The notes below the pieces were generated by a model. The model was given only the letters and a program-made list of their open reading frames with translations. It ran no database searches and was not told where the DNA came from. From an uncultured Methanobrevibacter sp. (lineage in GTDB: Archaea > Methanobacteriota > Methanobacteria > Methanobacteriales > Methanobacteriaceae): DNA of 38,615 nt. Positions within the stretch are counted from its first letter, which is position 1. Each line of letters begins with the position of its first letter. Below, in pieces: positions 23,092-31,711 of the stretch. Where the stretch lies: the NCBI GenBank assembly GCA_902764015.1, contig CACWUH010000003.1, positions 1 through 38,615 on the forward strand, given 5' to 3'. The position numbers and the translations under genes are program-made.

Positions 23092-23556
23092 ATGGAAAGA
23101 AGTATCGATGAATTGATTGAATTACTGAACGACAAAGATGACTTTGTTGTTGAAGATGCTGTTGGAGAATTGGAATTAAGGGCTGATGAAGCGGTCGATC
23201 CATTGATTGATGCTTTATCCAGCAGAAAAAAACAAATCAGATTGAATGCAGCTACCCTATTGGGAGCCATCAACAACCCTAAAGCGATTCCTGCCTTAAT
23301 CGACACCCTTAGGGACAACAACAAGCTGGTCAGAAGGGAAGCATCAACCGCACTCTCACGTATGGGTGAACCTGCTGTTGATCCGTTAATCGAAACATTG
23401 AATGATGAGGATTGGAAGGTAAGGGGAGCCGCCGCATGGGCGCTCGGAAACCTTGGTGATGAAAAGGCAATTCCCGAACTTGAAAAGCTGCTCGATGATG
23501 AAAGCGGTTTTGTAAAGCAAGGCGCACAAAGTGCCATAAACTCAATCAAGAAATAA
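23092..23556 (+). CDS. HEAT-repeat protein (PBS-lyase type)
   Basis: About five HEAT repeats over 154 residues, for example AVDPLIDALSSRKKQIRLNAATLLGAIN and AIPALIDTLRDNNKLVRREASTALSRMG, plus ALGNLGDEKAIPELEKLL. Such short HEAT proteins are scaffolds; the old annotation as phycocyanobilin lyase is by repeat similarity and does not apply to a methanogen. Start ATG follows AGAGGGATTTAA. A perfect 24-base palindrome ends it. A 153-codon minus-strand frame overlying it is a mirror of its codon pattern. Confidence 0.9.
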   Translation: MERSIDELIELLNDKDDFVVEDAVGELELRADEAVDPLIDALSSRKKQIRLNAATLLGAINNPKAIPALIDTLRDNNKLVRREASTALSRMGEPAVDPLIETLNDEDWKVRGAAAWALGNLGDEKAIPELEKLLDDESGFVKQGAQSAINSIKK

Positions 23557-23592
23557 TATTATTTCTTGACTTTTTTTATCTTTTTTTTAGTT
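23546..23592. terminator. 24-base perfect palindrome with T-runs
   Basis: TCAAGAAATAAT joined to ATTATTTCTTGA (23546-23569) spans the HEAT-gene stop and is followed by CTTTTTTTATC and a second run of T. It could stop transcripts from both the HEAT gene and, less efficiently, the convergent gene at 23597-24211. Confidence 0.65.
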
Positions 23593-23596
23593 GTTC

Positions 23597-24211
23597 CTAT
23601 GTGAACGCTATGTATTCCACTTCAAAGCCTGAATCGATTTCCATAACCTTTTCAGACAGGTAATCGGATAATTTTGTTATGTTTTCCCTGGAATCGGAGA
23701 ACAAAAAGATTTTTTCAGGCTCGATTTTTGCATGTTCAATAGGTTTTCCTTCGATTGGGCGGAAATCTGGCTTATAGCCTTTGCAGTATCCGAATTCTGT
23801 TTCTGTATGTTTCAGCTCATCAATCTCTTTATAGGTACCTTTTTTGATGATTTCAAGATTATCTAATTTGATTTTGAGCATGCCTACAAAATCAAGAGCC
23901 ACAATCATCTTTCCTGTATCCTCGTCCCTCAGGGTATAGTCTGAATGCAGTTCATCCAGTTTTCCAATCAAATCGTTCAATTTTTCTTCCAAAATGCTTT
24001 CATCTTTGCCTTCAATTTGGAAGAATGTGATGTCGTGGGTTATTTCATCCGGATTGGCTGGTTGTGTGTCGAAAACTATATGTGAGAAGGATTTCTTTGT
24101 TATGTTTGCATTCTGGGATATGATTTCGTCGAAATCGTCGATTTTCTCAGTATGCATTATTGCGGCTGCAAGATTTTTCTTGGATGTCATGATTAATATT
24201 TTTGACTTCAT
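23597..24211 (-). CDS. Uncharacterised 204-aa protein
   Basis: No family recognised. The N-terminus KSKILIMTSKKNLAAAIMHTEKI is like a nucleotide or response-type first strand and helix, and later parts show SHIVFDTQPANPDEITHDITFFQIEG and KIFLFSDSRENITKLSDYLSEKV, suggesting an alpha/beta protein. No membrane helix, one cysteine. ATG 24211 is chosen; the frame continues nine codons to a TTG that has no ribosome site. Divergent from the membrane protein at 24253 with 41 AT-rich bases between. Confidence 0.6.
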   Translation of the reverse strand: MKSKILIMTSKKNLAAAIMHTEKIDDFDEIISQNANITKKSFSHIVFDTQPANPDEITHDITFFQIEGKDESILEEKLNDLIGKLDELHSDYTLRDEDTGKMIVALDFVGMLKIKLDNLEIIKKGTYKEIDELKHTETEFGYCKGYKPDFRPIEGKPIEHAKIEPEKIFLFSDSRENITKLSDYLSEKVMEIDSGFEVEYIAFT

Positions 24212-24252
24212 AAAATAAAAGTTTTTATTATTACTCAAACAAATTAATAATC

Positions 24253-24894
24253 ATGAACCTGAAGAAATTCAACAGATATTTCATATATCTGCTTTCATTA
24301 TTCATCATTTCGCTTGGAGCCTCATTATCGATTAAGGCCAATCTGGGGACTTCTCCATTGATTTGCCTTCCTTATGTTTCTAGTTTGATAGTAAACTTGA
24401 GTGTTGGGGAAGTGATGTTTGTCTTCACCATTATTTTCATACTGATTCAGGTTCTGCTTCTCAGGAGGGATTTTGAAAAGAGGCAATATCTGCAGCTGGT
24501 TGTCGGAACCATCTTCTCATTTTTCGTTGACTTTTCGATGATGCTTGTAAATTTCCTAAATCCTGTCGGATACATTAACCAGATGATTCTATTGCTCTTC
24601 AGTTGTGTTGTAGTGGCATTTGGTGTTCTTCTGGAGATTCAAACCGAAATTGTCTATTTGCCGGCTGATGGCGTAATCGTTGCAATTTCAAAAGTCCTCA
24701 AAAGGGAATTTTCCATGATCAAGCCTTTTGTCGACTCGTCTATGGTCATTATAGCGGCGATATTATCTGTAGTGTTTTTGGGCTATCTTGCAGGCGTCCG
24801 TGAAGGTACGATAATTTCGGCGATAATCATCGGGCCGATTGTAAAGGTCTTGAAGAAGTATTTCGATTCTTATATCGAAAAAATAATTGAATGA
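24253..24894 (+). CDS. YczE/YitT-like five-helix membrane protein
   Basis: 213 residues with about five hydrophobic segments. The opening FNRYFIYLLSLFIISLGASLSIKANLGTSPL and the later EIVYLPADGVIVAISKVLKREFSMIKPFVDSSMV are the pattern of YczE/YyaS/YitT family proteins (shared G-x-S-L-x-x-x-A-x-LG-x-SP and PADG-like positions). The family function is unknown. ATG 24253 appears leaderless. It ends two bases before the stop of the convergent gene at 24897. Confidence 0.75.
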   Translation: MNLKKFNRYFIYLLSLFIISLGASLSIKANLGTSPLICLPYVSSLIVNLSVGEVMFVFTIIFILIQVLLLRRDFEKRQYLQLVVGTIFSFFVDFSMMLVNFLNPVGYINQMILLLFSCVVVAFGVLLEIQTEIVYLPADGVIVAISKVLKREFSMIKPFVDSSMVIIAAILSVVFLGYLAGVREGTIISAIIIGPIVKVLKKYFDSYIEKIIE

Positions 24895-24896
24895 TA

Positions 24897-25544
24897 TTAT
24901 TTTAAAACGATTGTCCGGTCAATCATTTCAATCAGTATCTTATTGATTGGGTTTATTAGTGATAATGGGTGTTCCTTTGGATAGTTGTCACTGAACGGAA
25001 GTACCCTGAAGCTGGACATGCACTGGTCGGTTGACCTAAGCGCAAAATATGCCCTGTAATCGCCATCGATGATGTTGACAATCAATCCGACATCCTCTAT
25101 CCGCTCATGACCTGCAATGCCTTCCTCAGCATAGACCCTAAACTTCTTGACTTCATCGGCAGTAATCAGAGCGTATTCAACCATGCATTCGTATTCATCA
25201 TCATCAAGGTCGTAATCGTCATATTCTATGATTTCAGAGCATTCACTGTCTGGAACAATCAGATTGGTGGCGCAGTATCCGAGGGAAATGTAGATTCCTT
25301 CATGGTCCAGTGCTTTCGAGATTATGTCAAAGTAGAGGTTGTCCAGTTTCATGGACTTGTATATGTCGCCGAAAATTTCAGGCACCATATGGGTGAGTCC
25401 GCCGTCTTCGATCACCGTGCAGTAGAAGTGCTCTTCGCCAAGATATCCTGCAGTCGATGCTTTTTCAATGGTCTTTTTGATGTCAAGGTCATTTGCATCT
25501 TCCATTCGTCTGGCTATTTTCATAACTTTGCTATCGCTTATCAT
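24897..25544 (-). CDS. Uncharacterised 215-aa protein
   Basis: No known domain. It is acidic, with an Asp/Tyr/Glu run (EYDDYDLDDDEYECMVEYA) in the middle, five cysteines not in a cluster, and hydrophobic strands. ATG 25544 is preferred to GTG 25553: AAGGTG lies six bases before it. It overlaps the end of the holin-like/phosphodiesterase fusion gene by 14 bases, so it is the last gene of a minus-strand operon and probably works with that enzyme. Confidence 0.6.
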   Translation of the reverse strand: MISDSKVMKIARRMEDANDLDIKKTIEKASTAGYLGEEHFYCTVIEDGGLTHMVPEIFGDIYKSMKLDNLYFDIISKALDHEGIYISLGYCATNLIVPDSECSEIIEYDDYDLDDDEYECMVEYALITADEVKKFRVYAEEGIAGHERIEDVGLIVNIIDGDYRAYFALRSTDQCMSSFRVLPFSDNYPKEHPLSLINPINKILIEMIDRTIVLK

Positions 25545-27516
25545 CACTTGCACCTTCTTTTAGCCTCTTAAGATTGGTTTTCAACAGTTTGTAGATGTTT
25601 TCGGCGCCGACGATTTCATCATCTCCGATATCCCAATCGGAAGGGTATAAGATGAAAGGTTCGGACTGGCTTCCGCCGACACCTCCATGGCTTCCTACCA
25701 GCTCCTCAAAGGCGCATACCTCATCGTTTTCAGCGTCATAAAAACTGTTGACCAGAATGTCAGGTGTGTATTTGAACGAGACGTTTCTTCTGATGTGCTC
25801 TGCAACATTTTTTCCAAAGCCTTCAAGAGGATTCTCGCCTTCGATTCTATCTTCATCCAAATAATAGGTTCCATTCCTGCCGATGGCTAGCTCGCCATGC
25901 TCGGATGACTTGACTGCAATGAAACCGATATATTCATTGCCAACAATTCCCGGAATCAACTCTGGGAAGAATTCGTTCATCTCTTCATAGGTCAATCTAT
26001 AATCCCATTGTGTCAGATAAATCATTGCAAGGTTACCTGAAGCTAAAACGATAACTTCAGAATCGCCTAATTCCTCCATTTCCCCTTTATCTATCAAATC
26101 ATCGTTGTTTTTGGAAAACGGAAGGAATGATTCTGTATAGTGATCCTCGTTGGATGTCATCTTGGAGAACATTTTCATGTCATGTGGAAGTAGGGATTTT
26201 ACGAAATCTTCAAAGGATTCGCCGTATCTTTGCATGAATGTGGCGCCATTTGTCTGACCGTGGTCTGACTGGATGACGAACTGATAGTCTCTCGGAGTGT
26301 ATTTGGTTGTATTAATCAGACGCCTAATCTGCTTGTCCATTCCCTTGAGCGCAAACCATGAATCCTCATCACGGACTCCTGAGTGATGTGCTATTTCATC
26401 ATATCCAAGATATGTGGAGTATGCAACATCGATATCTCCGACCATTATGTCCCCGACCAATGTGGAGGTGTTGATTTCCCTCATGAACACGTTGGTTGCC
26501 GCCCTTGTCGGGATATAGGTTATTCCGCGTTTGACTCTAGGTCGGATGTTCTTGATTCTATGCTTTATCTGGGAGATTATCTCCAGAATCATTTCTGAGA
26601 GGAATAATGTGATGATACGAGCAAAATTGCTCGGATTTGAAAATACGGAAAACCATGCCTTATTGTATAGCTTTCTGAGGTTTAGGATTTTGCTGAACGT
26701 GAATATGACGTTGTCTGTATCTCCGGAAAAGAGATTGGACCTGCTTGCACCGTCGTCCACAAGCAAACCGTTGCCATCTGAAATCCTTTCTTCCAATATT
26801 TTGACTTTCTCAACACCTGAGCATTGCATCATCTGATTGTCGTTTGGCTTTTCAATCCATCTGAATGCGGTGATGTCGGTATTGTTTCCGTGCAGTATTC
26901 CCGCCTGGCTAGCGCCTGTCTGTGAAGACAGGTCTGTTTCCCATTTTCTAAGTGTGTGGCTGCCGTCATCAATCATCGATTTGACTGTAGGCATCAGACC
27001 CTTGTCAATGGCTTCATTCAAGACATCATAGGCCAAACCATCGATTTCAACGATAATTAAACCAGGATAATCCTTGACTTTGTCTTTTCGTTTTTTCTCA
27101 GCATCCCTGAAAACGGACCGGTAATATGAACTGTCATCTTCAATGGTGAGCAGTGATGACAGGGATGTTGTAACGAATGCCATGGCCAGAGGCACCAGGA
27201 TTACTGCAAGCCCTTTGATTTCTATGCCAAACAGGGGTGCGAATATTTCAAGCAGTATTCCATTCAAAATCAGTGACCCGAAACCGAATGTCAAAACCAG
27301 AAACGGCATCAGTATTCGGGTCAGCAGTGGCCATAGGACTGCATTGACTATACTTATGAAGATAACTAAAAATGCTATATCATCAAAATAGTCTATGGTA
27401 ACTCCCAATCCCATATAACTGATTATATAGATTCCCAGGACATTTCCAATAAATATTATCAGGCTTCTTTTCAGCGTAACTCTCGGAGGGGTTTCAAATT
27501 CCTTTATGTGTTCCAT
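25531..27516 (-). CDS. Fusion: holin-like (PF04020-type) membrane domain + alkaline-phosphatase-superfamily phosphodiesterase
   Basis: Residues about 17-125 form four hydrophobic helices (IIFIGNVLGIYIISYMGLGVTI, FLVIFISIVNAVLWPLL, PFLVLTFGFGSLILNGILLEIF, LAVILVPLAMAFVTTSL), the layout of the YvlD/'phage holin' family. From residue 151 follows a phosphodiesterase/nucleotide pyrophosphatase: PGLIIVEIDGLAYDVL (metal Asp159), SSQTGASQAGILHG (Thr200 as nucleophile), GYDEIAHHSGV, and QSDHGQTNGATF (metal Asp and His). The catalytic part is likely cytosolic or wall-facing depending on helix count; with four helices both ends share a side. Substrate could be a lipid- or nucleotide-linked phosphodiester. 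GTGATT lies just before the ATG. Same operon as the LOG gene. Confidence 0.85.
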   Translation of the reverse strand: MEHIKEFETPPRVTLKRSLIIFIGNVLGIYIISYMGLGVTIDYFDDIAFLVIFISIVNAVLWPLLTRILMPFLVLTFGFGSLILNGILLEIFAPLFGIEIKGLAVILVPLAMAFVTTSLSSLLTIEDDSSYYRSVFRDAEKKRKDKVKDYPGLIIVEIDGLAYDVLNEAIDKGLMPTVKSMIDDGSHTLRKWETDLSSQTGASQAGILHGNNTDITAFRWIEKPNDNQMMQCSGVEKVKILEERISDGNGLLVDDGASRSNLFSGDTDNVIFTFSKILNLRKLYNKAWFSVFSNPSNFARIITLFLSEMILEIISQIKHRIKNIRPRVKRGITYIPTRAATNVFMREINTSTLVGDIMVGDIDVAYSTYLGYDEIAHHSGVRDEDSWFALKGMDKQIRRLINTTKYTPRDYQFVIQSDHGQTNGATFMQRYGESFEDFVKSLLPHDMKMFSKMTSNEDHYTESFLPFSKNNDDLIDKGEMEELGDSEVIVLASGNLAMIYLTQWDYRLTYEEMNEFFPELIPGIVGNEYIGFIAVKSSEHGELAIGRNGTYYLDEDRIEGENPLEGFGKNVAEHIRRNVSFKYTPDILVNSFYDAENDEVCAFEELVGSHGGVGGSQSEPFILYPSDWDIGDDEIVGAENIYKLLKTNLKRLKEGASDDKR

Positions 27517-27523
27517 GCAATCA

Positions 27524-28051
27524 CTATCTCAAATGTTCAAAAATCTCATCAATATCCTCGGCCACTTTATAAATCTCTTCCTGCTTGTATAGAAATCCTT
27601 TTTCGCCCATCTCATCAATCATCTTAAGCATCGTGCCATAGAAATTATCGATGTTGAAGACTATGATTTCCTTATCGTGTTTTTTCAGCTTCTTGAGTGT
27701 AACTATTTCAAAGAATTCATCCAGGGTTCCGATTCCTCCGGGCGAGATGATGAATGCATCTGAATTGTTCAAAAACTCCCTTTTTCGCTCATCCATCGAA
27801 TCGACATAAATGAATCTGGAGCATTTTTCACACAGCGGCTCAAATTCACCAATCCACTCCGGTGCGATTCCAATGGATTTGCCTCCGTTGTCATGAACTC
27901 CCCTTGCACATGCCCCCATCATTCCGGTGTCTCCGCCGCCGAAAACAAGAGTGTGGCCTTCATCAGCCATCCTGCAGCCTAATTCATAGGCTTTATCTGT
28001 GTAGATATTATCTATTTTTCGGCTTCCTGATCCGTAAAGGCATATGTTCAT
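27524..28051 (-). CDS. LOG-family phosphoribohydrolase (TIGR00730-type)
   Basis: Predicted cleavage of nucleoside 5'-monophosphates to base and ribose 5-phosphate. FGGGDTGMMG, MDERKREF (catalytic Arg-Lys region) and PGGIGTLDE (residues about 104-112) are the LOG signatures. At 175 residues it is a single domain. ATG 28051 (MNICLYGSGS) lies behind AGTGATAAC; the frame runs 19 codons further up into DUF2115, which is not supported. In archaea and bacteria outside plant contact the role is probably nucleotide clearance. It sits 11 bases after DUF2115 and seven bases before the phosphodiesterase fusion. Confidence 0.85.
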   Translation of the reverse strand: MNICLYGSGSRKIDNIYTDKAYELGCRMADEGHTLVFGGGDTGMMGACARGVHDNGGKSIGIAPEWIGEFEPLCEKCSRFIYVDSMDERKREFLNNSDAFIISPGGIGTLDEFFEIVTLKKLKKHDKEIIVFNIDNFYGTMLKMIDEMGEKGFLYKQEEIYKVAEDIDEIFEHLR

Positions 28052-28061
28052 GTTATCACTC

Positions 28062-28613
28062 TTAAATGTCGGGTGTCTGCTCTGCAAGGCATAGATGACA
28101 GATTGCATTTACATTGTCCTTCTGGTTTTCCTTTACCGGACAGTAATATGTTCCGTCAACCTCCTCAACAAAGAGGCTTCCCGGAAATTCGCTTCCAACA
28201 GGATGTATCGGTTCTTCCAGAATGAATGTTGTGTAAAGGGCAGTAATCACGTATATCAATGGGAACTTGTCGTCTTTTGAACTTGAAAGCCTTTCCTTTT
28301 CGAATGTTCTTTCAAGCATAGGAAATGACTCATCAAATGCAGTCTTGTCGATTGTTGCATCGACATAATCATCATTTTCCTTCACTTCCTTCATGCGCAT
28401 GATGAAATACTTTATATATATTTTCAGGTATTTTTCACGGTATTTCTCATGGACGTATTCTCCGTCCTTTCTCATATGTGCCGTGGCTAGCATCAAGTCA
28501 TTAACGGATATTATGCGAGCATATTTTTTCAGAATTTCCATTATCTCCGATTTCTTTATTTCCTCCTGCGGAGATAATTCTTCAAGTTCCATCAATATGT
28601 CTTCAGCTTGCAT
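28062..28613 (-). CDS. DUF2115 (UPF0305) family protein
   Basis: Methanogen family of unknown role. The end YYCPVKENQKDNVNAICHLCLAEQ with CPVK and CxxC is distinctive and probably binds metal; the middle has the helical RKDGEYVHEKYREKYLKIYIKYFIMRM. 183 residues, soluble. Start ATG 28613. First gene of the operon running to 24897; an 8-base inverted repeat lies in its upstream region. Confidence 0.8.
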   Translation of the reverse strand: MQAEDILMELEELSPQEEIKKSEIMEILKKYARIISVNDLMLATAHMRKDGEYVHEKYREKYLKIYIKYFIMRMKEVKENDDYVDATIDKTAFDESFPMLERTFEKERLSSSKDDKFPLIYVITALYTTFILEEPIHPVGSEFPGSLFVEEVDGTYYCPVKENQKDNVNAICHLCLAEQTPDI

Positions 28614-28633
28614 GATATTATTTATAAAATTCC

Positions 28634-28656
28634 TAATTAATAAAAACTATTAATTA
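28634..28656. promoter_or_regulatory. Inverted repeat between divergent genes
   Basis: TAATTAAT-AAAAACT-ATTAATTA is a perfect eight-base inverted repeat in the 77-base gap between DUF2115 and the 214-aa gene. Operator or merely AT-rich promoter sequence. Confidence 0.3.
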
Positions 28657-28690
28657 CTTTGACCTATCTAATATGTAATGGGGTTAGAAT

Positions 28691-29335
28691 ATGAATGAAG
28701 ATTTTATGGAGATTTCAAAAGAGGACATTGAGAGTGTCGAAAATGCCTTAAAGACAAATAGCGATTACAAGTTGAAAAATTCCAAATTTGATGTGAAATC
28801 ATTTGAAAAGGGAAAGGACATTGTAATAATCCAGTATGTCGCAAACGTTGAAAACGAGTTGGTTTTCAGCACATATGAGGAAAATGGAAAATATTACATT
28901 ACAAATACCTTTGAGCTGTTCATCGACAACATCATAAACGGCAATGTTTCACGTGACGTTTTCCAGTCCGTAAGCAGCTATTTCTATGATGTAATTGACA
29001 ATCCCGATGTGGATTTTACAGATGAAAAGGATGAGCTTATAAGCTTCCTGCTTCTTACAGAGGAATATGACGAATCCCAGCTTCAAAATGATTTGGATCC
29101 TGAAAAGATACGCCGGGACTATAAGAATGACCATGACAGAATCTACTCTGACAAGTCCATGAACCGGGTTGAAAAGAGTTTGGCTTTAAAAGAGCTTGTC
29201 CACATGTCAATCTGCCAGGTCGTCAATGACATCGAGCTTTTTTTCACAAGGCCTTCCAATCTGACTCCTGAAGAGGTTGCCGAGAAAAACAAGCAAGAGG
29301 CAAAGGCCCTTGAAAATGAGATGCAGTTGTCCTAA
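28691..29335 (+). CDS. Uncharacterised 214-aa acidic protein
   Basis: Not recognised. Helix and strand pattern; an acidic body and a long C-terminal helix (LTPEEVAEKNKQEAKALENEMQL). No membrane segment, one Cys. GGGGTT precedes ATG 28691. Own transcription unit, divergent from the DUF2115 operon. Confidence 0.6.
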   Translation: MNEDFMEISKEDIESVENALKTNSDYKLKNSKFDVKSFEKGKDIVIIQYVANVENELVFSTYEENGKYYITNTFELFIDNIINGNVSRDVFQSVSSYFYDVIDNPDVDFTDEKDELISFLLLTEEYDESQLQNDLDPEKIRRDYKNDHDRIYSDKSMNRVEKSLALKELVHMSICQVVNDIELFFTRPSNLTPEEVAEKNKQEAKALENEMQLS

Positions 29336-29391
29336 ATGTTTAAGTATTATTAATTACCATAATTATTATTATCAATTTGCTCGTTGATTAT

Positions 29392-29859
29392 ATGATAAAC
29401 ATTACCCGTAATGAAGAAGTCGTTCTCAATCAGATTAAAATATATGATATCGAATATCCTGATGGTGTTCCAGTCAATATACTCAGAAAGGAGCTTGGAT
29501 TTCATGAATATGATTTGGTTCACATTCTAGAAGAGCTTCAGGATAAAGGATTGATTATCTTTAAAGACAATAAGGCCAATTTGTCTGAAAGTGAAAAGGA
29601 AGTCAACACTGTCAATTCCAAAAAGGATTTGGAAGAGTTGGAATTGAATCAAAAGGAATTGGATTCATATAAATTAATCCAAGAGTTGGTTGACGATAAA
29701 AATCTTGTTTCCAAATATACCTTGGAGGGTCATTTGCTGTATGGGGACTTGGAACTCACTAATTTCAGAATGTATCATATAATTTTGTCTCTTCAGAATA
29801 AAGGGCTTTTAAAATCCATCAATAGGGACGATGGAGAATATTATCTTCTTGTTGAATAA
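29392..29859 (+). CDS. Protein with two winged-helix-like segments
   Basis: Residues about 1-55 (NEEVVLNQIKIYDIEYPDGVPVNILRKELGFHEYDLVHILEELQDKGLIIFKDN) look like a winged helix, and residues about 95-155 (KLIQELVDDKNLVSKYTLEGHLLYGDLELTNFRMYHIILSLQNKGLLKSINRDDGEYYLL) like a second. Probably a DNA-binding regulator or an archaeal MarR-like orphan. ATG 29392 is chosen over a TTG five codons upstream; the leader appears very short. Confidence 0.6.
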   Translation: MINITRNEEVVLNQIKIYDIEYPDGVPVNILRKELGFHEYDLVHILEELQDKGLIIFKDNKANLSESEKEVNTVNSKKDLEELELNQKELDSYKLIQELVDDKNLVSKYTLEGHLLYGDLELTNFRMYHIILSLQNKGLLKSINRDDGEYYLLVE

Positions 29860-29975
29860 TATTTTTTACATTTTTTTTAATATCTGAGTATTATTATTTT
29901 TCAATTTAATCATAATATTTATATAACTTAAAAATTATACCTTTATATAATTATTGAAATTATGATGTGTTTATT

Positions 29976-30425
29976 ATGATGAGAATAAGTATGTCACTAC
30001 CTAAAAAATTATTGGCAGATTTTGACGAAGTATTGAAGGAAAGAGGATACCAATCTCGTTCAAAGGGAATTCGTGATGCACTTCAGGATTACATTGTAAG
30101 ATATCAATGGATGAATTCCATGGAAGGGGAAAGAATAGGCATTATAACAATCATCTATGATCACCACTACACAGGGGTTATGGAAAGCCTTGCGGAAATC
30201 CAGCATAGCTTCAGAAACGAAATCAATACTAGTATGCACATCCACATGACGGATAAATACTGTATGGAAATCGTAGTAGTCAATGGTGATATTGCCGAAA
30301 TCCGTGATTTGACCGAAAGGATTATGAGACTTAAAGGTGTTGAACACGTAAAACTCACAAGTACAGCAAATGGGGAAGATTTCAAAGAACCAGGTCATTC
30401 ACATGACCATCCACACACTCACTAG
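29976..30425 (+). CDS. nikR: Nickel-responsive transcriptional regulator NikR
   Basis: Represses nickel uptake when nickel is bound. N-terminal ribbon-helix-helix: MRISMSLPKKLLADFDEVLKERGYQSRSKGIRDALQDYI. C-terminal ACT-like domain with the square-planar nickel site His77 (EIQH), His88, His90 and Cys96 (HIHMTDKYC), one residue later than E. coli numbering. A His-rich tail (GHSHDHPHTH) may also bind metal. ATG 29976 or 29979 is the start; TTTATATAATT about 30 bases upstream suggests a leaderless message. Near hycI, whose hydrogenase needs nickel. Confidence 0.95.
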   Translation: MMRISMSLPKKLLADFDEVLKERGYQSRSKGIRDALQDYIVRYQWMNSMEGERIGIITIIYDHHYTGVMESLAEIQHSFRNEINTSMHIHMTDKYCMEIVVVNGDIAEIRDLTERIMRLKGVEHVKLTSTANGEDFKEPGHSHDHPHTH

Positions 30426-30452
30426 CTTCTCCTTTTTATTTCTTTTTTTTAC

Positions 30453-31220
30453 ATGAAATTTAAAACCACTCCATATCATCATGATTTATTAAAGGATACT
30501 GATAGGTTGGCTGTTTTTTTCGAAGCCATCAAAGAATACGATTCAAACAATGATTTGGCATATGATTTGGGATGCGGAAGTGGAGTATTATCTTATTTTT
30601 TAAGTTCAAAATTTAAAGAGGTCATATCCATAGAAAGTGATGTCAAGGCATTCGGATGTGCAAAAGAGAATTTGTCCCATTTTGATAATGTTAAAGTCAT
30701 AAACAATGATGTTTTAGAGTATAATTTCGAAAAAAAGGCCGATTTGATAGTTTGTGAAATGCTTGACACTGCATTAATCGATGAGGAGGAAATTCCGGTC
30801 TTGAATTATGCAAAAAAATTCCTTAATGAGGATGGAAAAATCATTCCTCAGGGGATTATAAACACAATCGGGCTGGTTAACATGCAAAGACATCATATCC
30901 ATTGGGATGAAGGGGCAAAGTATGAGGCGCTTTCAGATGAGACGGTATATTCTGATGTTAACTTTTTAGATGATATCAATCCGGAATTTAATGCAAACAT
31001 CAGACTAAAAGCCAAAAAAGACGGTTTGCTTAATGGATTAAAAATTACAACCTACACAAAAATCAATGAAAATATAATTGCAGGACCCCTGCCAATGTTG
31101 AACCCTCCTCTATTGGTTCCATTGGATGAAAAGCAGATAAGGGTAAATGACTTTATAGATGTTGAGATAAAATATATTATGGGAAATGGGATTGAGAGTA
31201 TTGAAACAAAATATCTGTAG
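30453..31220 (+). CDS. Class I SAM methyltransferase, PRMT/L11-methyltransferase-like
   Basis: Motif I is AYDLGCGSGVLS and the acidic motif II VISIESD; the segment LIVCEMLDTALIDEEEIPVL parallels the double-E loop of protein arginine methyltransferases. The C-terminal half (residues 140-255) is beta-rich, as in PRMT. It could methylate a protein, but the small size and lack of a recognisable N-terminal motif leave the substrate open. ATG 30453 (MKFKTTPYHHD). No ribosome site of note after a T-run, so it may be leaderless or read through from nikR. Its stop is eight bases before hycI, suggesting an operon. Confidence 0.75.
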   Translation: MKFKTTPYHHDLLKDTDRLAVFFEAIKEYDSNNDLAYDLGCGSGVLSYFLSSKFKEVISIESDVKAFGCAKENLSHFDNVKVINNDVLEYNFEKKADLIVCEMLDTALIDEEEIPVLNYAKKFLNEDGKIIPQGIINTIGLVNMQRHHIHWDEGAKYEALSDETVYSDVNFLDDINPEFNANIRLKAKKDGLLNGLKITTYTKINENIIAGPLPMLNPPLLVPLDEKQIRVNDFIDVEIKYIMGNGIESIETKYL

Positions 31221-31228
31221 GTGAAAGT

Positions 31229-31711
31229 ATGGGATTTGAATCTCAGTTGGGCAATTTCTTGGCCGATTGTGAAAAGTTGATAGTCTTGGGAGTAGGCAAT
31301 GAGCTTAAAAGTGATGATGGTGTGGGGCCATACATCGTAAAGAAGCTGAAAGAAGAGAACATTGAAAATAATGGCTTATTATTCATTGATGCTAAAACTG
31401 TGCCTGAAAACTTCACCGGCAAAATCCGAAAGGAAAATCCTACTCACCTGATAATTGTTGATGCCTGTCTGATGGGCTCCAATCCCGGAGATATGAAAAT
31501 AGTTGACAAGAATGATTTTGCAAACATCGGAATCTCAACTCATTCAATGTCTCTGTCATTCTTTGTAAGATACCTTGAAAAGGACACCGATATTGAAATA
31601 ATGTTTGTCGGCATCGAACCGGAAACCATGGATTGGGGCGAAAGGCCAACACCGGAAGTTGAAAAGTCTGCAAATGAATTTATAGAAAGTTTAAAGGAAA
31701 TCGTATTATGA
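31229..31711 (+). CDS. hycI: Hydrogenase maturation protease HycI
   Basis: Clips the C-terminal tail of the nickel-bearing large subunit of a [NiFe] hydrogenase once nickel is in place. Motifs: VLGVGNELKSDDGVGPYIV (residues about 19-36, acidic nickel-contact residue in SDDG), IIVDACLMG and STHSMSLSFF with a histidine ligand, the HycI/HyaD pattern. 160 residues is normal. ATG 31229 follows TAGGTGAAAGT, and the ribosome site overlaps the upstream stop. The end overlaps the next gene by ATGA, coupling the protease to an ATP-grasp ligase of wall synthesis, which is odd. Confidence 0.9.
   Translation: MGFESQLGNFLADCEKLIVLGVGNELKSDDGVGPYIVKKLKEENIENNGLLFIDAKTVPENFTGKIRKENPTHLIIVDACLMGSNPGDMKIVDKNDFANIGISTHSMSLSFFVRYLEKDTDIEIMFVGIEPETMDWGERPTPEVEKSANEFIESLKEIVL

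Noticed and set aside
23088-23549. 153-codon minus-strand frame over the HEAT-repeat gene
   Set aside because: Its Ser/Ala/Leu-rich content mirrors the codon pattern of the HEAT gene and it has no ribosome site.
25531-27516. Phage lysis gene (holin)
   Set aside because: The holin-like family name is historical; it is fused to a phosphodiesterase and no phage genes are near.
29909-29966. NikR self-operator (ATCATAAT ... ATTATGAT)
   Set aside because: An inverted pair exists, but the 42-base spacing and AT-rich context are not convincing.
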